Shown one piece after another: positions 10,701 to 20,105 of a DNA stretch of 64,000 bases. The notes beneath the pieces are model-generated. The model saw nothing but the letters and a program-made list of their open reading frames with translations. It was not told the DNA's origin and searched no databases. Location: NCBI RefSeq assembly GCF_040412085.2, contig NZ_CP115920.1:744001-808000 (forward strand). Reading direction: 5' to 3'. The stretch's first letter is position 1; each line of letters opens with the position of its first letter. Made by a program: the position numbers and the translations under genes. This DNA is from Vibrio sp. CB1-14. GTDB taxonomy: Bacteria > Pseudomonadota > Gammaproteobacteria > Enterobacterales > Vibrionaceae.

Positions 10701-12209
10701 CACCAAGCGCTCTTTAGAGGAGAGCACTGCCATTGGAGTATCATCGCCCATGGAGCCAACCGCTTCTTGAGCCATATCGCCAAGCACGCGAAGAACCTGA
10801 TCGGTCTCTTCGTTGGTCATAGCGAACTGTTTTTGATAGGTCTTCAGCACCGTTTCATCAAAGCTGCGCTCGCCAACTTGGTCATCTTCGAGAGCGCTAA
10901 ATGGCGTTAACTTGTGGACGTTGTTTTCCATCCACTCGCGGTATGGGTGACGGCTCTTGAGATCGTTATCGATGTCATCTGAATGCCACAGTTCGCCCTC
11001 TTGAGTATCGACAACCAGCAGTTCGCCTGGGCCGACACGCCCTTTCTCTGCTACTTCATCTGGAGCGTAATCCCATATACCGACTTCAGATGCCAGCGTG
11101 ATAAGGTTGTCTTTGGTAATCACGTAACGTGCTGGGCGTAAGCCATTGCGGTCAAGGTTACAGGCCGCATAGCGACCGTCGGAAAGGACGATACCAGCAG
11201 GGCCATCCCAAGGCTCCATGTGTTTTGAGTTGAAGTCATAAAAGGCGCGCAGATCTGCATCCATATCTGGGTGATTTTGCCATGCTGGCGGAACCAGCAT
11301 TCGCATAGCTCGGAAGATATCCATACCACCAGATAAGAATAGGTCGAGCATGTTATCTAGGCTCGAAGAGTCTGAGCCCGTTTCATTCACGAAAGGAGCG
11401 GCAGTTTGTAGATCCGGTAAGAGTGGTGACGCAAATTTGTAGGCGCGAGCCTTTGCCCATTGGCGGTTGCCTTCAATGGTGTTGATCTCACCATTGTGCG
11501 CTAAGTAGCGGAAAGGCTGTGCCAATGGCCAACGGGGCTGAGTATTGGTAGAGAAACGCTGGTGGAACAAACAGATCGACGATTCCATACGAAGATCGGC
11601 AAGATCGAGGTAGAATCGCGGAAGATCGGCCGGCATGCATAGACCTTTGTAGACGATCACTTGAGTCGATAAACTACAAATATAGAAGTCTTGATCTTCC
11701 GTAATGCGTTTTTCAATGCGACGCTTAGCGATGTATAGACGTCGTTCAACATCTTGCTCCCGCCAACCTGCCGGTGCCGAGATAAAGACCTGAACAATAT
11801 TGGGTAGCGAACTTAACGCGATTGGGCCGAGTACGTCTTCGTTGGTTGGCACGTCACGCCAGCCAGAAATGGTCAGCGTTTCTTTAGACAGTTCTTGGTG
11901 GATGATGTCTTTTGCAGATTGGGCTTTGACCGGATCTTTGGAGAGAAACATCATACCGACGGCATATTGCTTAGCCAAGTTCCATTGGTTTTCTTCTGCA
12001 ATTAAGCGGAAATATGAATCGGGTTTTTGAAGTAATAAGCCACAACCATCGCCGGTTTTTCCATCTGAGTTGATGCCGCCACGGTGAGTCATGCGGTCCA
12101 GTGCTGAGATTGCGGTGCGAACCAGTTTGTGACTGGGTTGACCTTGCATATGCGCAATCAGGCCAAATCCACAGTTGTCTTTTACAAGACTTGGATCGTA
12201 AAGAGCCAT
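7746..12209 (-). CDS. gltB: glutamate synthase large (alpha) subunit, E. coli type
   Basis: GltB makes two glutamates from glutamine and 2-oxoglutarate. At 1487 residues it matches E. coli GltB (1486) in length and start (MALYDPSLVKDNCGFG). Cys13 becomes the N-terminal nucleophile of the Ntn-hydrolase glutaminase after removal of a 12-residue propeptide. The order is glutaminase domain (13-420), central domain, FMN synthase domain with GEGGEDPRRFG near 895 and the 3Fe-4S cysteines (CKFLRICHLNNCATG near 1110), then the glycine-rich beta-helix (GXXGG repeats from 1240). The start codon has a GGGAGAAAGG ribosome site. A 6-bp hairpin lies in the leader at 12232-12246. Confidence 0.96.
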   Translation of the reverse strand: MALYDPSLVKDNCGFGLIAHMQGQPSHKLVRTAISALDRMTHRGGINSDGKTGDGCGLLLQKPDSYFRLIAEENQWNLAKQYAVGMMFLSKDPVKAQSAKDIIHQELSKETLTISGWRDVPTNEDVLGPIALSSLPNIVQVFISAPAGWREQDVERRLYIAKRRIEKRITEDQDFYICSLSTQVIVYKGLCMPADLPRFYLDLADLRMESSICLFHQRFSTNTQPRWPLAQPFRYLAHNGEINTIEGNRQWAKARAYKFASPLLPDLQTAAPFVNETGSDSSSLDNMLDLFLSGGMDIFRAMRMLVPPAWQNHPDMDADLRAFYDFNSKHMEPWDGPAGIVLSDGRYAACNLDRNGLRPARYVITKDNLITLASEVGIWDYAPDEVAEKGRVGPGELLVVDTQEGELWHSDDIDNDLKSRHPYREWMENNVHKLTPFSALEDDQVGERSFDETVLKTYQKQFAMTNEETDQVLRVLGDMAQEAVGSMGDDTPMAVLSSKERLVTDYFRQKFAQVTNPPIDPLREKHVMSLATSVGQEMNVFCETDGHAYRVTFDSPVLLYSDMQQLLELSDKHYRNTILDINYDPNEKDLKQALLDLCDHAETVVKEGTVLVVLSDRALVKGKLPIPAAMAVGAVQTRLIDANLRCDANIIVETATARDPHQFAVLLGFGATAVYPYLAYEALGKLVDDGAIDKSYRNVMQNYQYGINKGLYKIMSKMGISTIASYRCSQLFEAVGLHRDVVDLCFTGVTTRIQGASFEDFQQDLFNLSRKAWAKRKPVEHGGLLKYVHDGEYHAYNPDVVGTLQQAVKSGEASDYKSYAKQVNDRPVAMLRDLMQLKKADNALPLEQIEPNTELFKRFDSAAMSIGALSPEAHEALAMAMNKLGGYSNSGEGGEDPRRFGTNRNSRIKQIASGRFGVTPHYLTNADVLQIKVAQGAKPGEGGQLPGHKVTAEIAKLRHSVQGVTLISPPPHHDIYSIEDLAQLIFDLKQVNPDALVSVKLVSEPGVGTIATGVAKAYADLITISGYDGGTAASPLTSVKYAGCPWELGLAETQQALVANNLRHKIRLQVDGGLKTGLDVVKAAILGAESFGFGTAPMVAMGCKFLRICHLNNCATGVATQDETLRKEYFKGLPEMVVNYFTGLADEVRELLAELGVEKLTDLIGRTDLLEAVEGMTAKQSKLDLSNILEAPVSPQSHPLYWTEPNQPFDKAELNQKIVEQTKTAVENRSGGSFYFDVRNTDRSVGARLSGSVAKRYGNQGMATSPIKLYLDGTAGQSLGVWNAGGVEIYLTGDANDYVGKGMAGGKLVIKPHVGTTFTCNDATIVGNTCLYGATGGKLYAAGTAGERFGVRNSGTIAVIEGAGDNACEYMTGGIVAILGATGVNFGAGMTGGFAYVMDSNDDFEGRVNTESVEAISLSDLYIHQEHLRGLIAEHLEETGSVHAEHILANFDEWIPKFYLVKPKAADLRTLLGHQSRSAAELRVQAQ

Positions 12210-12616
12210 TGCCTTTCTCCCTTTGAGCTTGCTGTCATCCTGACAGTAAATTAATGCTTTTTAATGACTTTTTATTGTTATGTGAGTCAAATTTTTAACT
12301 GTTAGTTATTAACAAATTGCATTTATTTTATTTTCACGAACTTCACAACGTATAGCTTATGGCAAGAAAGGTCAAGTTTTCAGAAATTTGTTGTGTATGT
12401 CTCGAAAAAACAAACAAATAATCTAGTTACTTTACAGTCGGTTGCTGTGTAAAAGGAGATAAGGTTAACAAGTTGCGCGTGATTTATGCGTGTCGCCCGT
12501 CAATGATGTGCTTTTGCCTAGGCTGAGTTATAGATAGAAAAAAGGCCAGCATAAAGCTGGCCAAATTAGGAAGGAATGCTGTTAATTACTTATCCGCGTA
12601 ACTAGACAGTCTACCT
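12210..12616. other. gap between the two gltBD operons: leader and terminator
   Basis: This AT-rich 407-bp gap has no credible ORF. It holds the terminator of the second gltD (12537-12562), a small hairpin CTGTCA/TGACAG with a TCC loop (12232-12246) just upstream of the gltB ribosome site, and a possible leftward promoter. The -35 would be TTGACC (12375 to 12370) and the -10 TATACG (12354 to 12349), with a short 15-bp spacing. The promoter is a guess; the rest shows no recognisable operator. Confidence 0.4.
12537..12562 (-). terminator. intrinsic terminator of the second gltBD operon
   Basis: On the minus strand the stem GGCCAGC, loop TTTAT and GCTGGCC are followed by six T residues. It lies 55 bp after the gltD stop at 12617. 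Confidence 0.9.
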
Positions 12617-14086
12617 TTAAGCGGAAAGCATCAACGAGTTGGCTTTCGCTTCTAGGTTAGTGTTGCCCATTAGGTATTCATCGATAGCACGCGCACACTC
12701 ACGGCCTTCGTTGATACAGCGTACAACCAGAGACTGGCCAGTACGCATGTCACCTGCGGCAAATACACCTTGTTGGTTAGTTTGGAAGTTCTCTGCAGCA
12801 ACGTTGCCACGCTCATCCAGTTTGATGTCAAGCTGAGCCAGCACACCGGTAGGTTCTGGGTGTAGGAAGCCCATTGCTAGGAACGCCATGTCACATGGGA
12901 TCACACGTTCAGAGCCGGCTACTTCATCAAACCCAGGACGCTCACCTGGAGCGGCATCTTGCCAAACGATATCAGCGATACGAAGACCCGTTACTTGACC
13001 TTCATCGTTACCGATAAACTCTTTGGTTAGGATGTTCCAATGACGATCACAGCCTTCTTCGTGAGAAGTTGTGGTCTTCATGATCATTGGGTATTGCGGC
13101 CAAGGCATGTTAGCTGGGCGCTTCTCTGGCGGAATTGGCATGATTTCTACCTGAGTGACGCTTGCTGCTTTATGACGGTTAGAAGTACCTACACAGTCAG
13201 AGCCAGTATCACCACCACCGATGACCACTATATGCTTATCTTTCGCGTGGATCTCTTCACCTTTCAGATCCATGTCGTTAGCACGGCGGTTGTTTTGCGC
13301 TAGGAATTCCATCGCAAAGTGAACGCCGTTCAGCTCACGTCCTGGAACCGGTAGGTCGCGAGGTACAGTAGAGCCACCGGTTAGCAGCACAACATCAAAC
13401 TCTTGACGAAGCTGCGCAGCGTTTACATCAACACCGATGTGTTGGTTAACCTTGAACTCAACGCCCGCTTCAGCCATTAGGTTGATCTTACGGTCAATGA
13501 TATCCATGCCTAATTTGAAGTCAGGAATACCAAAGCGCAATAGCCCACCGACTTTCTCATCGCGTTCAAACACTGTCACTGAGTGACCAGCGCTGTTTAG
13601 CTGCTCAGCCGCAGACAGGCCCGCAGGACCTGAACCAATGATAGCCACCGTTTTACCCGTACGAGAGCGAGGCGTTTTTGGTTTCGCATAGCCTTCACGG
13701 TAAGCCGTTTCAACGATCGTCTTCTCAATGTTACAGATAGTGATTGGGTCTTGGTTAATACCAAGTACACAGGCACTTTCACACGGAGCAGGACACACAC
13801 GACCTGTAAACTCTGGGAAGTTGTTTGTTGTGCTTAGGATGCGCCAAGCTTCTTCCCAGCTGTCACGATACACGGCATCGTTAAACTCAGGGATGATGTT
13901 GCCGATAGGGCAACCGTTGTGACAGAAAGGTACGCCACAATCCATACAACGAGAAGCCTGAGTATTGATCTTATCGCCAAACTCTTCGTTAAGAACGAAC
14001 TCTTTGTTGTCTTCAATACGAACTGCTGGGTCGAGCTTCCCTGGAAGCTCGCGACCATGTTCTAAAAATCCAGTAGGCTTACCCAT
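12617..14086 (-). CDS. gltD: glutamate synthase small subunit, second divergent copy
   Basis: The 489-residue product has the same architecture as the first GltD: iron-sulfur cysteines (CMDCGVPFCHNGCP near 43-56, CPAPCESACV near 98-107), FAD site GSGPAGLSAAE near 151 and NADPH site GGGDTGSDC near 298. It is clearly a different subfamily, starting MGKPTGFLEHGRELP, which is typical of the GltD of actinobacterial and pseudomonad-like NADPH-GOGAT. Its ATG overlaps the gltB stop by one base (TAATG), which indicates translational coupling. Confidence 0.92.
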   Translation of the reverse strand: MGKPTGFLEHGRELPGKLDPAVRIEDNKEFVLNEEFGDKINTQASRCMDCGVPFCHNGCPIGNIIPEFNDAVYRDSWEEAWRILSTTNNFPEFTGRVCPAPCESACVLGINQDPITICNIEKTIVETAYREGYAKPKTPRSRTGKTVAIIGSGPAGLSAAEQLNSAGHSVTVFERDEKVGGLLRFGIPDFKLGMDIIDRKINLMAEAGVEFKVNQHIGVDVNAAQLRQEFDVVLLTGGSTVPRDLPVPGRELNGVHFAMEFLAQNNRRANDMDLKGEEIHAKDKHIVVIGGGDTGSDCVGTSNRHKAASVTQVEIMPIPPEKRPANMPWPQYPMIMKTTTSHEEGCDRHWNILTKEFIGNDEGQVTGLRIADIVWQDAAPGERPGFDEVAGSERVIPCDMAFLAMGFLHPEPTGVLAQLDIKLDERGNVAAENFQTNQQGVFAAGDMRTGQSLVVRCINEGRECARAIDEYLMGNTNLEAKANSLMLSA

Positions 14087-17000
14087 TATACTGCCTCCAC
14101 TTCTTCCGTTTGAGCTTGCTCAGCTTCTGCTTTGCGCTTTAGTAGCACCGCTTTGTAGTCGCGTGGCATCACTTTCACTAGCGATGCAATGCTGGCTTCA
14201 AAGTTGTCTAAGAACGACTGAGCGACTTCACTTCCTGTGAACTCCACATGCTTAGTTAGCATGTCTAGTAGTAGTTCGCGATCTTCTTGTTCGATTGGGT
14301 CTAGGTCGACCAATTCTGGGTTTAGCTTGGTTTCAAAGTCACCGGCTTTATCCCAAACATATGCCACACCACCACTCATGCCGGCAGCAAAGTTACGACC
14401 TGTTGAGCCTAAGATAACCGCCACACCGCCAGTCATGTATTCACAGCCGTGGTCACCCACGCCTTCAACCACAACTTTCGCGCCAGAGTTACGAACACAG
14501 AAGCGCTCGCCAGCCATACCGCGGATGTACGATTCACCAGACGTTGCACCGTAGAAACAAACGTTACCAACAACGATGTTGTCTTCAGCAACAATGCTCG
14601 ATTTCGCATCTGGGTACAGTACTAGCGTACCGCCAGATAGACCTTTACCCCAGTAATCGTTCGCGTCACCTTCTACTTCGAACTTCACGCCCTTAGCAAG
14701 GAAAGCACCGAATGACTGACCAGCGCTGCCGTTAAACTTAACGTTCATTGGCTGTGGTAGACCCTGGTCTTTGTAAACTTTAGAGATTTCGTTCGATAGC
14801 ATGGTACCTGCAGAGCGATCCGTGTTGATGATTGGGAATTCAGCGTTAACGGCTTCACCCTTCTCAAGTGCTGGGATAGCCGCTTGAATCAACTTACGGT
14901 CTAGAACCTGTTCTAGGTTATGGTTTTGCTCTGTTTGGTTGTAAACACCGTCTTCTTCACGTGCAGGTTGAATGTGCAGAACTGGCGATAGGTCTAGGTT
15001 CTTGTATTTCCAGTGGCCGATGTCGTCACGGATCTTCAGTTTCTGAGACTGACCAACCATTTCGTCGATAGTGCGGAACCCAAGCTCTGCCATTACTTCA
15101 CGCAGGCCTTCAGCCATGTATTGGAAGAAGGTGACGACATCTTCTACGCGGCCATCAAAGCGCTCACGTAGCGTTTTGTTTTGTGTTGCGATACCGACAG
15201 GACAGGTGTTCTTGTGACACTTACGCATCATGATACAGCCTTCAACAACCAGAGCGGCTGTTGCTACACCCCATTCCTCTGCACCTAGCAAGGTCGCAAC
15301 GGCAAGGTCACGTGGCGTTTTCATCTGACCATCAGATTGAACCACGATACGGTTACGTAGACCGTTCTTCAGAAGCGTTTGGTGTGTTTCTGCCAAACCG
15401 AGCTCCCAAGGAAGACCAGTGTGGCGAATGGAAGACATTGGTGATGCACCTGTACCACCATCGAAACCTGCAATAAGGACAACGTCCGCTTTCGCTTTCG
15501 CTACACCTGAGGCGATAGTACCAACGCCTGCTTCCGATACCAGTTTTACGTTTACGCGACCAGCACGGTTCGCATTCTTCAAGTCGTAGATCAGCTGAGC
15601 CAAATCTTCGATTGAGTAGATATCGTGGTGCGGCGGTGGCGAGATTAGACCAACGCCTGGAGTGGAGTGACGAGTCGCACCGATCCAGTCATCGACTTTA
15701 TCACCTGGTAGCTGACCACCTTCGCCCGGTTTTGCACCCTGTGCCATCTTGATCTGAATTTCTTCAGAGTTGGTTAGGTAGTAAGAGGTAACACCAAAGC
15801 GACCTGATGCAACCTGCTTGATCGCAGAGCGTTCCCAATCGCCGTTTTCTTTACGTTCGAAACGAGTTGGGTCTTCACCACCTTCGCCTGAGTTCGACTT
15901 AGCGCCAATGCGGTTCATTGCTACAGCAAGAGTAGAGTGAGCTTCGTACGAGATAGAGCCGAACGACATTGCACCCGTTGCAAAACGCTTAAGGATGCTT
16001 TCAATTGGCTCAACTTCCTCTAGAGGGATTGAACCTGCTGGGTTCTTAACAAAGTCTAGCTGGCTACGCAGTGTTGCAGCGTTGTCGCCTTGGTCATCAA
16101 CCGCTTTCGCGTATTGCTTAAACTGAGCGTAATTTTTGCTGCGAGTCGACTCTTGTAGTAGCGAGATAGTTTCTGGGTTAAACAGGTGTTTCTCACCACG
16201 TTGTTTCCACTGGTAAACACCACCGACATCAAGAACTTGTACTGGGATCTCACGCGTTGGGAAGCCAACACGGTGACGGATCAGTACTTCTCTCGCGATG
16301 TCATCAATGGTTAGACCTTGAATACGAGAAACCGTGCCAGTGAAGTATTTCTCAACCACTGACTTGCTTACGCCAAGTGCCTCGAAGATCTGTGCACCGT
16401 GGTAAGACTGCAGCGTTGAGATACCCATCTTCGAGAAGATCTTCAGAAGACCGCCGTTGATAGACTTACGGTAGTTCTCGAACAACTCAGAGATGCTAGC
16501 TTCTGGATCAAGCTTCTTAGTGCGCTGTAGCTCTACCATAGTTTCGATAACTAGGTATGGGTTCACTGCGTTCGCGCCGTAGCCCACTAGTGTTGCAAAG
16601 TGGTGCGTTTCACGTGCGTCGCCCGTTTCAACCACGATGTCACACTTAGCACGCAAGCCTTTACGGATTAGGTGGTGGTGAACTGCGCCAACCGCCAGCA
16701 TCGCTGGGATAGCGGCGTGGTTAGAGTTCACGGCACGGTCAGTTAGCAAGATGATTGAGTAACCATCGATAACCGCGTCTTCCGCGTATTGGCAGATACG
16801 TTTTAGGGCGCGCTCTAGCTTGCCTTCGTCTTCGCTAGCTTGGAATACGATATCCAGTGTCTTAGCTTGTAGGTGCTCATTATCGATAGCACGCAACTTC
16901 TCAAGTTCTGAGTTAGACAGAACAGGAGACTCAAGCTCAACTTTTTGGCAGTGCTCTGGCGATTCTGCCAGTAGGTTCTGATCTTTACCTAGGTAAGTGT

Positions 17001-18633
17001 TCAGAGACATCACCATACGCTCACGAATCGGGTCGATTGGTGGGTTGGTTACCTGAGCAAATAGCTGTTTAAAGTAGTTGGACAGATGTTGTGACTGGTG
17101 CGAAAGGATCGCCAGTGGCCAGTCAGCACCCATTGCAGAAAGTGGCTCTTTGCCATCTTTTGCCATAGGGACAATGATTTCGTTTACTTCTTCCGAGCTA
17201 ACACCAAACGCTTGCTGTTTGTGCAGTAATTTCTCTGGAGAAGGTTGGCTGAATTCGTTGCTCGCATCTGGAAGCTTCTTCAGGCTAAGTAGGTTCTCTT
17301 CCACCCATTTCTGGTATGGCTGAGCACTTGCAATGCCATCTTTCACTTCTTCATCAGAGATGATACGACCTTGCTCTAGGTCAGCAACGAAGATACGACC
17401 TGGCTGTAGACGACCACGGAACTCAACGTTCTCTGGCTCAATGTCGACAACACCAGATTCGGACGCCATGACTAGGAAGTCATCTTTGGTCACGGTATAA
17501 CGTGATGGACGCAGGCCGTTACGGTCAAGCGTTGCACCTACCTGAACACCGTCAGTGAAACAGACCGATGCTGGGCCATCCCATGGTTCCATAACGTTGG
17601 CGTGGTACTGGTAGAACGCACGACGGGTTGGATCCATGTTTTTGTTTTCTTGCCACGCTTCAGGAATCATCATCATTAGCGCGTGTGGCAGGCTACGACC
17701 AGACAGAACTAGGAGCTCAAGTGCCATATCGAAGTTTGATGAATCCGAGCTACCTTCTTGACAGATAGGAAGCAGCATGTCGATTTCTGCTTGTGTGAAC
17801 AAGTCAGATTCGATGATAGCTTCACGCGCCTTCATCCAGTTCAAGTTACCGCGAACTGTGTTGATTTCACCGTTGTGGGCAATGTAACGGAAAGGCTGCG
17901 CTAGGCGCCATCTTGGGAAAGTATTGGTAGAGAAACGAGAGTGAACCAGCGCAAGTGCTGTCACCATCGTTGGATTTTGTAGATCTAAGAAGTACTGAGG
18001 TACTTGCTCTGTCGTCAGCTGACCTTTATACACCAACGTCTTGTAAGACATCGAGTTGATGTAGAAGTCATCACCGATGTTTGACACGCTTTCTAGACAT
18101 ACACGAACCGTGTAGTTGCGAAGGACGTAAAGCTTGCGTTCAAGTTCTTCCGGTGTGCAGCCAGGGCCGCCCGTTACGAATACGTGTTCAAATTGAGGCT
18201 CTGTGCTTAGTGGGTCAGCACCAATCATAGAGTTGTCGGTTGGCAGCACGCGGTAGCCAATCACTTCTAGATCTAGGCGCTGTGCATTGCGCTCTAGGAT
18301 GTCACGACATTGTGCGCGTTTGTGTTCGTCTTTAGGGAACAACACAACACCTACACCGTATTTCTCAAACGATGGCAGTTTAATGCCAAGCTTCACGGTC
18401 TCTTCTAGCAAAAATTCGTGTGGCTTTTGAAGTAGGATACCTGCACCGTCACCGCTGCATGGGTCACAACCTTGACCGCCACGGTGCTCCATTCGCGCTA
18501 GCATATCCAGGGCTTGAGTCACTACATCGTGAGATTTACGGTTTTTTAGGTGAGCAACAAAACCGATACCACAAGCGTCATGCTCCAATTCAGGAGTATA
18601 CAGACCTTGTGTATTCTGCTCTCTATCTACCAT
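14086..18633 (-). CDS. gltB: glutamate synthase large subunit, second divergent copy
   Basis: This is a second full-length GltB of 1515 residues. The ATG at 18633 (MVDREQNTQGLYTPELEHDA) has an AAGGAAG site; the frame stays open for 177 bases upstream, but without conservation. Cys21 in DACGIGF is the predicted mature N-terminus. All catalytic regions are visible: GEGGEDPTRF in the FMN domain, 3Fe-4S cysteines CIMMRKCHKNTCPVG, and the C-terminal GXXGG beta-helix. It is distinct in sequence from the copy at 7746-12209 and not a recent duplicate. Upstream are three leader hairpins (18658-18770). Why two GOGAT enzymes are kept is not apparent from the sequence. Confidence 0.95.
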   Translation of the reverse strand: MVDREQNTQGLYTPELEHDACGIGFVAHLKNRKSHDVVTQALDMLARMEHRGGQGCDPCSGDGAGILLQKPHEFLLEETVKLGIKLPSFEKYGVGVVLFPKDEHKRAQCRDILERNAQRLDLEVIGYRVLPTDNSMIGADPLSTEPQFEHVFVTGGPGCTPEELERKLYVLRNYTVRVCLESVSNIGDDFYINSMSYKTLVYKGQLTTEQVPQYFLDLQNPTMVTALALVHSRFSTNTFPRWRLAQPFRYIAHNGEINTVRGNLNWMKAREAIIESDLFTQAEIDMLLPICQEGSSDSSNFDMALELLVLSGRSLPHALMMMIPEAWQENKNMDPTRRAFYQYHANVMEPWDGPASVCFTDGVQVGATLDRNGLRPSRYTVTKDDFLVMASESGVVDIEPENVEFRGRLQPGRIFVADLEQGRIISDEEVKDGIASAQPYQKWVEENLLSLKKLPDASNEFSQPSPEKLLHKQQAFGVSSEEVNEIIVPMAKDGKEPLSAMGADWPLAILSHQSQHLSNYFKQLFAQVTNPPIDPIRERMVMSLNTYLGKDQNLLAESPEHCQKVELESPVLSNSELEKLRAIDNEHLQAKTLDIVFQASEDEGKLERALKRICQYAEDAVIDGYSIILLTDRAVNSNHAAIPAMLAVGAVHHHLIRKGLRAKCDIVVETGDARETHHFATLVGYGANAVNPYLVIETMVELQRTKKLDPEASISELFENYRKSINGGLLKIFSKMGISTLQSYHGAQIFEALGVSKSVVEKYFTGTVSRIQGLTIDDIAREVLIRHRVGFPTREIPVQVLDVGGVYQWKQRGEKHLFNPETISLLQESTRSKNYAQFKQYAKAVDDQGDNAATLRSQLDFVKNPAGSIPLEEVEPIESILKRFATGAMSFGSISYEAHSTLAVAMNRIGAKSNSGEGGEDPTRFERKENGDWERSAIKQVASGRFGVTSYYLTNSEEIQIKMAQGAKPGEGGQLPGDKVDDWIGATRHSTPGVGLISPPPHHDIYSIEDLAQLIYDLKNANRAGRVNVKLVSEAGVGTIASGVAKAKADVVLIAGFDGGTGASPMSSIRHTGLPWELGLAETHQTLLKNGLRNRIVVQSDGQMKTPRDLAVATLLGAEEWGVATAALVVEGCIMMRKCHKNTCPVGIATQNKTLRERFDGRVEDVVTFFQYMAEGLREVMAELGFRTIDEMVGQSQKLKIRDDIGHWKYKNLDLSPVLHIQPAREEDGVYNQTEQNHNLEQVLDRKLIQAAIPALEKGEAVNAEFPIINTDRSAGTMLSNEISKVYKDQGLPQPMNVKFNGSAGQSFGAFLAKGVKFEVEGDANDYWGKGLSGGTLVLYPDAKSSIVAEDNIVVGNVCFYGATSGESYIRGMAGERFCVRNSGAKVVVEGVGDHGCEYMTGGVAVILGSTGRNFAAGMSGGVAYVWDKAGDFETKLNPELVDLDPIEQEDRELLLDMLTKHVEFTGSEVAQSFLDNFEASIASLVKVMPRDYKAVLLKRKAEAEQAQTEEVEAV

Positions 18634-19158
18634 AGATACTTCCTTCCAGTTAAATCTAGACGCAATTAGAGTGTGTGATTGCGTCTTGTCCTTTGTAATT
18701 TTGATTCTTGACTGCCAGAGGGGGCAGTGTTCGAGTCCATTCTGCATCTCGCAGGAAAAGTGTCGCGAGAAAAACATTCCGTGGTGATATTCAATGTCTT
18801 CATTCCACAATCTAGTGAAATCTGTTGGTGGGAGTAGAATATCGACCCTAATCTACCAATTCGTACTGTAATAAAAACGGCAAATACAGCAGAATTGTGT
18901 AAGTATCCTACAATTTTGTCCTCGTTAATTCCAACGAAACTTACGTCTGTTACACATTTTTTTTATCTTGTTTTGAATATGTTTTATAACATCGGTGCAA
19001 CATTTCGGGTTTTTTGCTTGTTTTTCTGCATATTTATTGATTTTGGTTAAGAGCGTTTAAAACGCTGATTGCTACTATTCATGGTTTTCTTTTGCAGGGA
19101 TGTAATTTAGTTTCACAAATTAGAGTGAGATTCATTCTTATTAGTAGGTTTTTTGAAC
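18634..19158. other. 525-bp divergent control region between gltB and yhcC
   Basis: The region is AT-rich and shared by two diverging genes. It contains the leader hairpins listed separately and a perfect 15-bp palindrome AGCGTTTAAAACGCT at 19052-19066, which could be an operator. No ORF with a ribosome site is seen. I cannot assign start sites; no sigma-54 element (GG-N10-GC) stood out on reading. Confidence 0.35.
18658..18770 (-). promoter_or_regulatory. three consecutive hairpins in the gltB (second copy) leader
   Basis: Between 25 and 137 bases upstream of the gltB start are three inverted repeats: AGACGCAAT/ATTGCGTCT (18658-18686, perfect 9 bp), ACTGCC/GGCAGT (18711-18728) and TCTCGC/GCGAGA (18747-18770). 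None is followed by a T tract on the minus strand, so they do not look like a simple terminator. Such stacking suggests a structured 5' UTR if transcription starts upstream of 18770, which I could not establish. Confidence 0.45.
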
Positions 19159-20097
19159 ATGCAATTACATGAGTTAGTGAATACCATCGGCCAAGATCTG
19201 CAGCGTCGATATGGAGAAAAGGTTCACAAGCTAACCCTGCACGGCGGCTTTAGCTGCCCAAATCGCGATGGCACTATTGGCCGTGGCGGCTGTACATTCT
19301 GCAACGTGGCCTCTTTCGCCAGCGAAGAGACCCAGATCCAGTCTATTCACGACCAGCTTACCGACCGAGCCGGTGAGGTTAAGCGCGCTAAGAAGTATCT
19401 GGCGTATTTTCAGGCCTACACCAGTACCTATGCTGAAGTTCAAGTGTTGAAAAACATGTACGAAGAAGCGCTCAAATACGCGGATATCGTTGGTTTGTGT
19501 GTGGGAACCCGCCCAGACTGTGTGCCAGATTCGGTGTTAGAGCTACTTGCCGTTTATGTTGAGCAAGGCTATGAGATTTGGCTCGAGCTAGGTCTGCAGA
19601 CAGCGAACGATCAAACCTTAAAACGCATTAATCGTGGTCACGATTTTGCGGTTTATGATGAAATTACCAAGCGCGCTCGCGCTTTAGGTATTAAAGTGTG
19701 CACGCATTTGATTGTCGGTCTGCCGAACGAAATCAAGCAAGATAATCTACAGACGCTAGAAAAGGTGCTGGAAACCGGTACCGATGGCATCAAGCTGCAT
19801 GGCCTTCATATTGTAGAAGGAAGCACCATGGCGAAAGCTTGGAGAGCAGGACGCCTTGAAGCGCCAAGTCTAGAATTTTACTTAGATGTCGCCAGTGAAA
19901 TGATTCGCCGAACGCCGGCCGAGATTGTTTATCACCGCGTTTCTTCCTCAGCAAGACGCCCAATGCTGCTCTCACCATTATGGTGTGAAAACCGTTGGCT
20001 GGCGATGACCGAACTTGGCAGAACTCTAACGGCAGAAGGTGCTCAGGGAGCACTGACCGAGAATCCGTTTACTTATCACAAACCTGTTCTCAAATAA
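19159..20097 (+). CDS. yhcC: YhcC-type radical SAM protein (TIGR01212 family)
   Basis: This 312-residue protein is predicted to reductively cleave SAM with a 4Fe-4S cluster. Three clustered cysteines occur in the N-terminal stretch FSCPNRDGTIGRGGCTFC, and the TIM-barrel half follows with GLCVGTRPDCVPD and the GLP motif near residue 190. The ATG at 19159 is taken rather than the TTG two codons earlier; the ribosome site is only a weak AGG. The substrate of YhcC is not known. E. coli has the same order of arcB, yhcC and gltBD, which supports orthology. Confidence 0.85.
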   Translation: MQLHELVNTIGQDLQRRYGEKVHKLTLHGGFSCPNRDGTIGRGGCTFCNVASFASEETQIQSIHDQLTDRAGEVKRAKKYLAYFQAYTSTYAEVQVLKNMYEEALKYADIVGLCVGTRPDCVPDSVLELLAVYVEQGYEIWLELGLQTANDQTLKRINRGHDFAVYDEITKRARALGIKVCTHLIVGLPNEIKQDNLQTLEKVLETGTDGIKLHGLHIVEGSTMAKAWRAGRLEAPSLEFYLDVASEMIRRTPAEIVYHRVSSSARRPMLLSPLWCENRWLAMTELGRTLTAEGAQGALTENPFTYHKPVLK

Positions 20098-20105
20098 TTC
20101 GCCTT

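Noticed and set aside
14086..18810. 177-base N-terminal extension of the second GltB
   Set aside because: The extension lies in the leader with hairpins, has no family similarity, and the ATG at 18633 has a good ribosome site and fits the GltB propeptide.
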